Of a DNA stretch of 6,934 nt, positions 1-6,672 are shown one piece after another (positions within the stretch are counted from its first letter, which is position 1; every line of letters starts with the position of its first letter). The stretch lies in NCBI GenBank assembly GCA_013816325.1, contig JACDEP010000116.1, positions 1-6,934 on the forward strand. Reading direction: 5' to 3'. A program made the translations under genes and the position numbers. The notes beneath the pieces are model-generated. The model saw nothing but the letters and a program-made list of their open reading frames with translations. It was not told the origin of the DNA and made no database searches. Source of the DNA: Methylotenera sp. GTDB taxonomy: Bacteria > Pseudomonadota > Gammaproteobacteria > Burkholderiales > Methylophilaceae.

Positions 1-1108
1 GATTTTTAAGCCGATAATCCAGTTGGAGCCCCGAATCAATTTCTTGCGTATTGAGCCCGCCTGGAATAAAGCCATGCTGTAAAGCCAGCGCACAGATTAC
101 TGCTTCTACAGCGCCAGCAGCGCCTAGGGTGTGCCCGGTTGCGCCTTTGCTAGAACTGCAAGGCACACTATGGCCGAATACCGCAGTCACCGCTTTAGCT
201 TCTGCGGCATCGTTACTAGGGGTAGCAGTACCATGCAGGTTGATGTAATCGATATCGGATGCCGTTAAATCAGCGCTTTGCAAAGCTTGCTGCATGGCCA
301 TATTGGCCCCTAATCCCTCCGGATGGGGGGATGACATATGGTAGGCGTCACTGGATTCGCCGATTCCTAATAACAATACTGCGCTTTCATCCATATTTTC
401 GGTAGGGCGCTCGACCAAGGCAAAGGCTGCGGCCTCACCAATCGAGATGCCATCTCTAGCGATATCATAAGGCCGACACGCCTGACTTGAAAGCAGCCCT
501 AAGGAATTGAAGCCGTACAGGGTCGTTAAACATAAAGTATCGACACCACCGACTACTGCAGCATCGATCAATCCCGCTTCTATCATACGGCGCGCAACGC
601 TAAACACCTTGGCGCTGGAGGAGCAGGCGGAGGATACAACGAAGGCAGGACCGCTTAGATTGAAATAATGGCGGATAAAGTCTGCAACAGAATATGTATT
701 CTGGGTTTTGCTGTAGGTAAAGTCTTCAGGTAGCGCCCCCGTCACATTATCTCGATTGCGAAAAGCAAGCTCTGTTTCCAATATCCCTGAGGTGCTGGTG
801 CCTAAAAAAACACCGACACGATCAGGCCCATATTTTGTAGCAGCGGCGCTAACAGCCTTATCAAAACCATCCTGTTCAAGTCCTAATAGAGCCAGGCGAT
901 TGTTCCGGCAGCCATATTCCGTCATGCCAGCTGGCATTTTCACTTCATCAAGACCTTCGACTTCTCCAATAAAAGTCACTAAGTCTACGGTTTCAAAATC
1001 ACAAGGTTTGAGTGTTTTTTTACCTTGCAGCAACGCGTCTAATGTCTGTTGCAGGCCTTGGCCTATACAACTGGTTGCGGTGAAATGTGAGAGTAATAAT
1101 GGTTTCAA
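1..1108 (-). CDS. Beta-ketoacyl-ACP synthase (KAS I/II type), 3' end cut by window edge
   Basis: A condensing enzyme that extends an acyl-ACP by decarboxylative Claisen condensation with malonyl-ACP in the cytoplasm. I translated 369 residues, and the frame runs off the left edge; KAS I/II proteins are about 390-415 residues, so only the extreme C-terminus is missing. The full catalytic set is visible: nucleophile Cys162 in SSACSSS, His292 in LHGTATPSND, Lys321 in SSKGATGHTLGAAG and His326 in the same motif. It is therefore an active ketosynthase rather than a chain-length factor lacking Cys. I chose the TTG at 1106-1108, giving an N-terminus MKPLLLSHFTATSCIG typical of the family. The frame upstream has no ATG or GTG before a TGA stop at about 1173, and a purine-rich AAGAAAG lies 9 bases before the TTG. 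It lies 86 bp after the deacetylase gene and may have its own promoter. The neighbouring dehydratase, acyltransferase, LolA and MMPL genes point to an aryl-polyene-like pathway rather than housekeeping fatty acid synthesis. Confidence 0.95.
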   Translation of the reverse strand, partial: MKPLLLSHFTATSCIGQGLQQTLDALLQGKKTLKPCDFETVDLVTFIGEVEGLDEVKMPAGMTEYGCRNNRLALLGLEQDGFDKAVSAAATKYGPDRVGVFLGTSTSGILETELAFRNRDNVTGALPEDFTYSKTQNTYSVADFIRHYFNLSGPAFVVSSACSSSAKVFSVARRMIEAGLIDAAVVGGVDTLCLTTLYGFNSLGLLSSQACRPYDIARDGISIGEAAAFALVERPTENMDESAVLLLGIGESSDAYHMSSPHPEGLGANMAMQQALQSADLTASDIDYINLHGTATPSNDAAEAKAVTAVFGHSVPCSSSKGATGHTLGAAGAVEAVICALALQHGFIPGGLNTQEIDSGLQLDYRLKN

Positions 1109-1160
1109 AAATATAGGCTTTCTTAATGCATTTTTAATGCTGGAAATTCGGCATGATTTG

Positions 1161-1189
1161 AGTATAACCGACCGTCAAATTATTGTAAG
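1161..1189 (-). promoter_or_regulatory. Possible sigma70-type promoter for the ketosynthase gene
   Basis: Read on the minus strand, CTTACA (1184-1189) and TATACT (1161-1166) are separated by exactly 17 bases. They match the -35 consensus at 4 of 6 positions and the -10 consensus at 5 of 6. Transcription would start near 1154, giving a leader of roughly 45 bases before the TTG start at 1108. The site lies in the 86 bp gap between the deacetylase stop (1195-1197) and the ketosynthase, the longest gap in the window. No clear operator is visible. A short inverted repeat (1128-1140, GCATT/AATGC, 3-base loop) lies in the predicted leader just upstream of the weak ribosome binding site. This is a pattern match only. 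Confidence 0.33.
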
Positions 1190-1194
1190 TAGTA

Positions 1195-2007
1195 TCAGCT
1201 GGCTGCTTTGACCAATGTTACAAATTGCAGGCCTTTTTCACGGGCAGCTTCTAACAAAGCCGGTAATACGGCTACGATGATGGGCACATTGGTTTGGGTA
1301 CGGGCGGCGTTGCCGTCATGCAACAGTATAATGGCTCCAGGTCTAAGCCCGGCAATAAGTGTATTCTTTACTTTTTCTGAATCTTTGATTTTAGTATCAA
1401 AAGCCCTTACCGACCAGCTAGCTAAGCGCAATCCTAATCGGCTCAAAACTGGTTCAAGGAATGGATTACGCAAACCTGCCGGTGCTCGGAAGAACTGTGG
1501 GCGTATCCCTGTGATGCTACTTAAGGTTTCCTGTCCATCCGTAACTTCGCGCAAGATGCCATTCAAACCAAACAGTGAAAAATATAACTTATGGCGTTGG
1601 CTATGGTTTTCAATGGCATGGCCACGCTGGATAATCTCGCGACATAGTTCAGGGTGTTGCAGTGCCTGTGTGCCTATATAAAAAAAAGTCGCCTTAACAT
1701 TGTAACGGTCTAGTATATCCAACACTGGCTTCGTTACTTGCGGCTCCGGGCCGTCATCAATGGTAAGAGCGATTTCATTGCGTCGCGCTGCCACTTCCGG
1801 TAGTTTCGTCCAGTTAGGTCCTAACCAATTGCTGCGTGGCCATAAACCTACCGTTGCAACCACCAGATGATTGGCTATCAATATAGCTAATAGCCAGTGC
1901 CATAGGTGAGGGGCGGCTAGCAAGCCTACTAATAAAACAGCATGCAGGATAACTGAGACTTTAATCAATAAGGTGGGTTGCCAATCCTTTATTTGTGCAT
2001 TGGTCAT
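1195..2007 (-). CDS. Membrane-anchored polysaccharide deacetylase (NodB domain, CE4 family)
   Basis: CE4 enzymes remove N- or O-linked acyl groups (acetyl, or formyl in ArnD) from sugars by a metal-dependent mechanism. The 270-residue protein has two short hydrophobic segments at about 13-31 and 36-56, followed by the NodB domain from about residue 78. Motif 1 is TIDDGP (Asp84 catalytic base, Asp85 metal ligand). Motif 2 is NHSQRH, with metal ligands His135 and His139. Motif 3 is RAPAG (174-178). Motif 4 is probably the Trp198-Asp204 region, and motif 5 is LLHDG, with catalytic His230. All key residues are present, so the enzyme should be active. The ATG at 2005-2007 overlaps the hydrolase stop by 4 bases (ATGA), which suggests translational coupling. 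Basic residues before the first segment and after the second suggest the catalytic domain faces the cytoplasm, as in ArnD. The substrate is unknown; a glycosylated or lipid-linked sugar intermediate of the cluster's product is possible. Confidence 0.93.
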   Translation of the reverse strand: MTNAQIKDWQPTLLIKVSVILHAVLLVGLLAAPHLWHWLLAILIANHLVVATVGLWPRSNWLGPNWTKLPEVAARRNEIALTIDDGPEPQVTKPVLDILDRYNVKATFFYIGTQALQHPELCREIIQRGHAIENHSQRHKLYFSLFGLNGILREVTDGQETLSSITGIRPQFFRAPAGLRNPFLEPVLSRLGLRLASWSVRAFDTKIKDSEKVKNTLIAGLRPGAIILLHDGNAARTQTNVPIIVAVLPALLEAAREKGLQFVTLVKAAS

Positions 2008-2699
2008 GAGTTTGTACCAAATCTTTTATCCAAGAAATTGTGCCATAACTGTTGCCATACAGGCCATACATGGCCGCCGGAAATTTTATCGACATGGTTT
2101 TCAGGCAATACTTGCGCCATCATTGCGATACCTCCTGCAAAGCGATCATCCTCTCCATAACCTATATGTACTTCTGTAGTATTGACATGCCTAATATCCA
2201 AGTATGTTGTATCTACGTGTGTAGTATTTATATGGTTTTTTAGCCAATACCAATTGCCACGTTCGGTATCATCAGCCGTTATGGCATCAGGTTCCCAAGT
2301 ACGGATGCCCCCTGCAAGGGCAATTTCACCCGTCGTAATGCGGTTGCCGGGGTAGGGTGCCAGCAGCAATAAGCCTGTCACTTGCCCGGGATAGCGATTC
2401 GCATAGGCGATAGCAACATAACCGCCTATGGAAATTCCTGCTAACCATATGTTCTGATAGCCAAAGGGCAGAGAAGGTTGCACTACGGTATTGTGTATTT
2501 CACATAGTGCAGTTTGATCGGCAATCTGGTCAAACGCCAATTCCGCCATGATGAGATCGATCTCTAACTGGCGCTGGCGTACTGCTGTCACAAAACCTTG
2601 CGCTATGAAATCCTCCGGTTGATGCCCCGCACCTGGTAGAAGAATAATCAGCGTCTTGGCTTTTTTACCGGCATTCGCCAAGTCAATAATGTGCCGCAT
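2004..2699 (-). CDS. Alpha/beta hydrolase (serine hydrolase), substrate unknown
   Basis: The 231-residue protein shows alpha/beta hydrolase features in order: an oxyanion-hole strand and loop LLPGAGHQ (20-27), the nucleophile elbow GISIGG with Ser90, an acid in GYGEDDRFAGG (Asp184 or Asp185), and a C-terminal GGHVWPVW with His210. A Ser-Asp-His triad is thus complete. There is no signal peptide, so it should be cytoplasmic. It may be an esterase or thioesterase that releases or edits acyl chains, but the sequence does not settle the substrate. The ATG (2697-2699) lies 5 bases after the exporter stop, and the stop overlaps the deacetylase start by 4 bases, so it sits within the operon. The Shine-Dalgarno sequence is weak (AAGA 3 bases before the ATG, GGAG further upstream), which fits coupling to the exporter gene. 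Unusual: residues 156-180, between the lid region and the acid strand, form a degenerate five-residue repeat, annotated separately. Confidence 0.87.
   Translation of the reverse strand: MRHIIDLANAGKKAKTLIILLPGAGHQPEDFIAQGFVTAVRQRQLEIDLIMAELAFDQIADQTALCEIHNTVVQPSLPFGYQNIWLAGISIGGYVAIAYANRYPGQVTGLLLLAPYPGNRITTGEIALAGGIRTWEPDAITADDTERGNWYWLKNHINTTHVDTTYLDIRHVNTTEVHIGYGEDDRFAGGIAMMAQVLPENHVDKISGGHVWPVWQQLWHNFLDKRFGTNS
2160..2234 (-). repeat. Degenerate 15-bp tandem repeat inside the hydrolase gene (5-residue units)
   Basis: Hydrolase residues 156-180 fall into five units of five residues. Three are nearly identical (HINTT at 156, HVDTT at 161, HVNTT at 171). The other two, at 166 and 176, keep the hydrophobic second residue. 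The first and fourth units with their flanks (2215-2237 and 2170-2192) match at 17 of 23 bases at a 45-base offset. The last unit runs into the strand that carries the catalytic acid. The period is a multiple of three, so unit gain or loss would keep the frame. It may be an old microsatellite-like expansion; the Asn/Asp-Thr-Thr pattern could also reflect selection at the protein level. Confidence 0.6.
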
Positions 2700-2704
2700 T
2701 GGTC

Positions 2705-5095
2705 TTAACCGGTACTCCGGGCAAATACTGCTGAGAAAATAAGCGCCAATACAACGCCCGGCGCAACAGTCACACCCATTGCCTGTAATACCGGCACACT
2801 GGAAAAAGCCAATAGCCCGAAGCCTAGCACTGTGGCTACATTCGCGAATAGCAAGGAAGCGTAAGTGCCGGGTGAGATAACCTCAATGCCCTGCTTAATG
2901 GTGGGATTAAAAAATAAAGCATAGTTAGAGCCGATAGCCACGATCAGGAGCAGGCCAATCAGATGCAAGATAATGAGTTGCTGGCCAAATAAGGCTAAGC
3001 CTGCCATTACGGTGAGCACGGCAGCGGCTAGCGGAGCGATGACTGCCAAGACTTGCTTTGGTGAACGCAGTACCAACAATAGCAGGATGATAATCGCTAC
3101 TACGCCCGCCAGTGATAGCAGTATCGCTTCTTGCATGTATCCGGAATACAGTCGATTGGATTCAGTTTTCATATCCACAAATAAGGCATTTTTAACTTGG
3201 GTATGAACTTGATTAAGCACAGCACGTACTTGGGTCGCATCGATATCGCCAGCTTCAGGTGCAGTTAGCGGTATGAGTGAGCTCCAATGCGGGCCTTGCT
3301 GTAACAGCATGGCATCAACCGCCATCGCCATCGATGTGCCTTGCAAATCGCTGCGCTGTAATAAAGGCTTGGTACGCGCGATTTCTACATCGGCTAAAAA
3401 AGGCGCAAAGATAGCAGCTTGCACCGGCAAGTCTTTTACTGCAGCCGCTAATCTAGGCTTTAATTCATTTGCGGTAGGCAAGCTGGATTGCCTGATTTTT
3501 TGGGTCGTGAAGCTGGGCAGGTAATGACTGGCACTGTCAAAACTAGCGAGTGCGCCTTTATCAACTAATGCTTGCAAAGCAGTCGATACTTTTTCGGTAT
3601 CGCGAAGCACATTTTCTTGGCTATCACTTGAGACGACGATTACGTAACGAACATCCGGCGCTCCCATGCCTGCCCGCAGTCTGGAATCCAACGCCTGGTC
3701 AGCCGCTGACACGGGGCTTAGCGCCGCAAGCTGAGTATTCCACAAGCGATCATGATGCTGGTATACGACAATGCAAGACAAGGCTACTAATATAATTGCC
3801 GGCCAACGCAAAGCTCTAGCCATTGAAGCATAGCCAGACAATCTCAAACCAGCTTTGCTCACGTCACGGATACTAAAATCAGCCGGTAATAAAGACGGCA
3901 ACACGAAACGCGTCATTGCAGCAGCGGCAATCAGCCCCGCTACCGAATACAGTCCTAATTGGGCTAACCCCGGAAAGCCTGATAACAGCAACGCAGCAAA
4001 GCCAAAGACCGAGGTCAGCACGCCCAACCTTACTGTCGGCCATACCCGCTGAATCCATTTTTTGCGGTTTTGTGCTTTATCGCCGCCATGATCGGATTGC
4101 ATGAACAAGTAGATGGAATAGTCGACCGCTTCACCTATCAAAGCCGTACCAAAACCGAGTGTGATACCGTGCACCACACCAAACCAAATACTCACGGATG
4201 CGATACCTGCCAATATGCCGGTTGCTACCGGTAAAAACCCTAACAGCAACGCCGTGACTGACCTATAAACGGCGAGCAGCAATAAGGCGATCAACACGGT
4301 GCTGACAATAAATATGACGCGTACTTGGCTTTTGATTGTATCGCGGGACACCACTGAAAATACGCCCGGACCAGTCATCAGTAGTTGCGGTTGCGGACTG
4401 ATCTTGATAATTTTTACTGCATGATCGAATTCTGTTTGAACCGCCTGTATGGCTTGCTTTTGCGCTTCGGTATCAGAGCCAACAGCGCTTGTTTGTAAGA
4501 GTAATAAGGCGGTATTGCCATCGCTGGACGCCCATGTACCTTCTACCATTTGTGGGCGATTGCCGGCATTCATCGCAGCCAATAATTGCAGCATCTCGCC
4601 GGTGGGATCATGCGGTAATAAAGATTTAGTCAATAGTCCGGCTGGTGAAGCAATCTGGTCTATGCTGTCACTGAGAGCCTCATGTAGGCCAGTGACACTG
4701 AAATGCTCATGCGTCATCACCGGGCTTAACAAGTAACGGTTATTGAATAGGTAGGCTTGGTCACGCTCGGTGGTGATAGGCTCGCCATTGTTGACGGTGA
4801 CAAATGCAGGGTTTTGGCGTAGCTTCTGGGCAATGGTTTTAGAAAGGTTGGCGCGGGTGTCCGCATCCGCACCTTCTATTCCAACCAATATTAAGCGTGA
4901 AGCGAGTCCATCTTTTAGCTGATCCATGAGCAACTGTTGCTCAGCCGTAGGATTACTAGGCAAGAAAGCCGATAAGTCTGCGGTAAAGTGGCTACGGCCG
5001 ATAACGACTAGGCTGATGGCTATCATGACCAGCCAGATCGCTATTGCGGCCTTGCTATGACGAAGGTTGGAAAAATATGATGTGTTTGAATTCAC
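2705..5095 (-). CDS. MMPL/RND-family lipid exporter
   Basis: A large inner-membrane transporter of the MMPL branch of the RND superfamily, expected to use the proton gradient to move a lipid-like product out of the inner membrane. The 796 residues have the two-fold layout of the family: TM1 (about 15-33), a periplasmic domain (34-257), TM2-6 (about 258-402), TM7 (about 430-446), a second periplasmic domain (447-654) and TM8-12 (about 655-792). TM4 carries GEAVDYSIYL with the Asp325-Tyr326 pair expected for proton relay, plus Glu322. The matching place in TM10 reads GSNYALFF, with Asn724 instead of Asp. The start is GTG (5093-5095), because no ATG precedes TM1; no strong ribosome binding site is visible, so the exact start is somewhat uncertain. 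It follows the LolA-like gene by 34 bp and precedes the hydrolase by 5 bp. Pairing of an MMPL exporter with a LolA-like carrier and an LpxL-like acyltransferase is characteristic of aryl-polyene-type clusters. Confidence 0.95.
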   Translation of the reverse strand: MNSNTSYFSNLRHSKAAIAIWLVMIAISLVVIGRSHFTADLSAFLPSNPTAEQQLLMDQLKDGLASRLILVGIEGADADTRANLSKTIAQKLRQNPAFVTVNNGEPITTERDQAYLFNNRYLLSPVMTHEHFSVTGLHEALSDSIDQIASPAGLLTKSLLPHDPTGEMLQLLAAMNAGNRPQMVEGTWASSDGNTALLLLQTSAVGSDTEAQKQAIQAVQTEFDHAVKIIKISPQPQLLMTGPGVFSVVSRDTIKSQVRVIFIVSTVLIALLLLAVYRSVTALLLGFLPVATGILAGIASVSIWFGVVHGITLGFGTALIGEAVDYSIYLFMQSDHGGDKAQNRKKWIQRVWPTVRLGVLTSVFGFAALLLSGFPGLAQLGLYSVAGLIAAAAMTRFVLPSLLPADFSIRDVSKAGLRLSGYASMARALRWPAIILVALSCIVVYQHHDRLWNTQLAALSPVSAADQALDSRLRAGMGAPDVRYVIVVSSDSQENVLRDTEKVSTALQALVDKGALASFDSASHYLPSFTTQKIRQSSLPTANELKPRLAAAVKDLPVQAAIFAPFLADVEIARTKPLLQRSDLQGTSMAMAVDAMLLQQGPHWSSLIPLTAPEAGDIDATQVRAVLNQVHTQVKNALFVDMKTESNRLYSGYMQEAILLSLAGVVAIIILLLLVLRSPKQVLAVIAPLAAAVLTVMAGLALFGQQLIILHLIGLLLIVAIGSNYALFFNPTIKQGIEVISPGTYASLLFANVATVLGFGLLAFSSVPVLQAMGVTVAPGVVLALIFSAVFARSTG

Positions 5096-5114
5096 GAATA
5101 AATTAATCTGAAAC

Positions 5115-5132
5115 TAAGTGCGATAACACTTA
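5115..5132 (-). other. Small hairpin at the LolA-like gene stop codon
   Basis: A perfect 6-bp inverted repeat (TAAGTG / CACTTA, 6-base loop) whose first three transcribed bases are the TAA stop of the LolA-like gene. It sits in the 34-bp gap before the exporter. There is no following T-tract, so it is not an obvious intrinsic terminator. It could affect mRNA stability or coupling between the two genes, or be chance. Confidence 0.3.
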
Positions 5133-5717
5133 TGGCACTGGTAGCGGTGTGATCGTCATGATTGAATTATCGCCATCCGCTTGCTTGATTTCTATCGCGG
5201 CCAACGCGTTACCGGATCCGGTAATATTGATGCTGGCCACCACTTTTTTCATTTTATCTGTAAGTGGTAATAGGGTTAGGTTCCAATGGTCTTCATCGCC
5301 TGCCATGCTTAACTTGTAAGTACGTTCTAATGCTTTGCGATCGCCAGCTAATGTGCCGCGTATGCTATCGATAAATGCGGCTATTTCAGGATAGCTTTGT
5401 AATGACAGCACATGCTTTTTACCGCGTTGCTCCACGATCAATTTATCCTTATCCAATACCATGCTTTCGGCTTTGGGCTTCAGGGTGCGTTTCTCCAAGC
5501 GGTCTGGCGCGGTATAAAACAACTCACCGGATGATTCCACGGGCTTGTCCAGAATTGCGATGGATTTTTTCTCAATAAAGCTGGCATGACCAATTTGATT
5601 GGTAGCCAAAGACTGCATGAGCTGGTCCAAATCCCAGTTGCTGGCTGCGTGGCTGAAGGAAGCCATTAGCAATAAGCCACATAACAATAGGCATAAAGAT
5701 AGAAAACGATTATTCAT
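5130..5717 (-). CDS. LolA-like periplasmic (lipo)lipid carrier protein
   Basis: A secreted protein of 195 residues resembling the LolA-related family found beside MMPL exporters. LolA itself carries lipoproteins across the periplasm in a hydrophobic half-barrel; the relatives in polyene or lipid clusters are thought to carry the cluster's lipid product. The signal peptide is clear: NNR, then a hydrophobic stretch at about 5-20, with cleavage likely after SHA (residue 24) or the next Ala. The mature part begins with a WDLDQLMQSL helix and continues with the family pattern: an FIEKKS segment, a GELFYTAPDRLEKRTLKPK segment (63-81) and a glycine/hydrophobic beta-strand C-terminus. The ATG at 5715-5717 overlaps the end of the acyltransferase gene by 8 bases. 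No mature lipobox Cys is present, so the product should be soluble in the periplasm. Position between the acyltransferase and the exporter supports a role in trans-envelope transport of the same product. Assignment rests on overall pattern and context more than on a catalytic motif. Confidence 0.86.
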   Translation of the reverse strand: MNNRFLSLCLLLCGLLLMASFSHAASNWDLDQLMQSLATNQIGHASFIEKKSIAILDKPVESSGELFYTAPDRLEKRTLKPKAESMVLDKDKLIVEQRGKKHVLSLQSYPEIAAFIDSIRGTLAGDRKALERTYKLSMAGDEDHWNLTLLPLTDKMKKVVASINITGSGNALAAIEIKQADGDNSIMTITPLPVP

Positions 5718-6672
5718 GGATGTTTTTGACTCTTTTCACTAAGGTTGCAGGAACGGATTGCCAGTAATCGAAAAAGTTAAACCAATTATAAGGGGCTAAA
5801 CGCGTATATCGATTCAGTAATTCTGTATAACGGGCAATCGCGGCATCAACAGCTTGATCACGCTGACCACGTGCGATGTCTGAAAAATCCGCCAGCGTTT
5901 CAAAATGCACCTGATAGCGATTACCACCCATATATAAACCTACCATGAAAACGACAGGGCGCCTGAGCAAAGCCGCCATGCGGAATGGTCCGGTTGGGAT
6001 TGCCGCAGTAGCACCGAGTAATTCCACCTGTGCCATGGGCTCATCGCCCAATGTGCGGTCTGATAGCATCCCCACTAGCATACCCTCATCCAAATGTTGC
6101 TGTACTTGTAGCATGGAATCGATATGCCCTAGAGGGATAACGTCCATAGAGGCTTCCGGGTTGATCGCAGCTAATATGGAATTGATTTTCTGGGCATTAT
6201 CCTCATGCATGACCATTGCCACACTTAAGCCTGGTACTTGCCGCCCAATGGCCCGCATTACTTCAAAGCTACCTAGATGTGCTCCCATGAGCAGTACGCC
6301 TTTTTTCGCATCGATTAACGGACGTATAGCGTCTTCACCTTGAATGTCAATATCGAACAGATCAAACCGTCGGTTAATCAGGTAAATACGGTCATGGATA
6401 GTCGTAGCAAAACAAAAAAAATGTTTATATAGATCGACCAATGTGGCGGGCCGCCCGAGTGCGCGCGGCAAATAACCTAAAGACGCTCGCCGGCTAGCGG
6501 GCGCGAATAACACAAAATATAGCGCGATCAAGTGCAGAACCGAGCGCGCTACACTACGACCCAAGCGCAATGATATCCATCTCATGATACGCAGCATGAG
6601 CATATTGCTACGCTCTTTACGCTTCAGCCAAGGTGCAGATTTTTGGTAATTGCTTTTCTTATGCTCCGTCAT
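5710..6672 (-). CDS. LpxL/HtrB-family acyltransferase
   Basis: An inner-membrane acyltransferase of the lysophospholipid/lipid A acyltransferase type, which transfers an acyl chain from acyl-ACP to a hydroxyl acceptor. The 320-residue protein has a hydrophobic N-terminal segment (about 41-58), then the catalytic HX4E motif in GAHLGSFE with His132 and Glu137. Further family segments follow: MLSDR (202-206), PTGPFRMAALLRRPV (226-240, substrate-binding block) and the aromatic NWFNFFDYW (296-304) near the C-terminus. The length is normal for the family. The ATG at 6670-6672 overlaps the upstream dehydratase stop by 4 bases (ATGA). An internal ATG at residue 24 has a better purine-rich sequence before it (AAGAG), but the longer start keeps a Trp-containing N-terminal stretch that I recall in aryl-polyene acyltransferases. 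In this locus it probably attaches the cluster's acyl or polyenoyl chain, or an anchoring fatty acid, to the product rather than finishing lipid A, since no lpx gene is nearby. That role is an inference. Confidence 0.93.
   Translation of the reverse strand: MTEHKKSNYQKSAPWLKRKERSNMLMLRIMRWISLRLGRSVARSVLHLIALYFVLFAPASRRASLGYLPRALGRPATLVDLYKHFFCFATTIHDRIYLINRRFDLFDIDIQGEDAIRPLIDAKKGVLLMGAHLGSFEVMRAIGRQVPGLSVAMVMHEDNAQKINSILAAINPEASMDVIPLGHIDSMLQVQQHLDEGMLVGMLSDRTLGDEPMAQVELLGATAAIPTGPFRMAALLRRPVVFMVGLYMGGNRYQVHFETLADFSDIARGQRDQAVDAAIARYTELLNRYTRLAPYNWFNFFDYWQSVPATLVKRVKNIHE

Noticed and set aside
1128..1140. GCATT/AATGC inverted repeat as a terminator for the deacetylase transcript
   Set aside because: The stem is only 5 bp, mostly A-T, and no T-run follows it on the minus strand until the TATTTTT next to the ketosynthase start; too weak to call a terminator.
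756..1211. Plus-strand open frame of 151 residues
   Set aside because: It lies antisense over the ketosynthase, whose minus-strand frame has all catalytic motifs; the plus-strand product shows no recognisable domain.
1208..1681. Plus-strand open frame of 157 residues
   Set aside because: Antisense to the NodB domain of the deacetylase, which has intact motifs 1-5; the product has no family features.
2160..2234. Pentapeptide-repeat (beta-helix) domain in the hydrolase
   Set aside because: The units are five residues long, but their pattern (hydrophobic residue before Asn/Asp, then Thr-Thr) does not fit the A(D/N)Lxx consensus, and five units are too few for that fold.
5660..5717. Possible lipoprotein signal (LSLC, Cys9, or Cys13) in the LolA-like protein
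   Set aside because: The Cys residues lie within the first 13 residues, before or inside the hydrophobic core, whereas a normal SHA-A cleavage site follows at about residue 24; a soluble periplasmic protein is more likely.
5945..6343. Plus-strand open frame of 132 residues
   Set aside because: Antisense to the acyltransferase catalytic region; Ser/Ile/Pro-rich composition is typical of a shadow frame.
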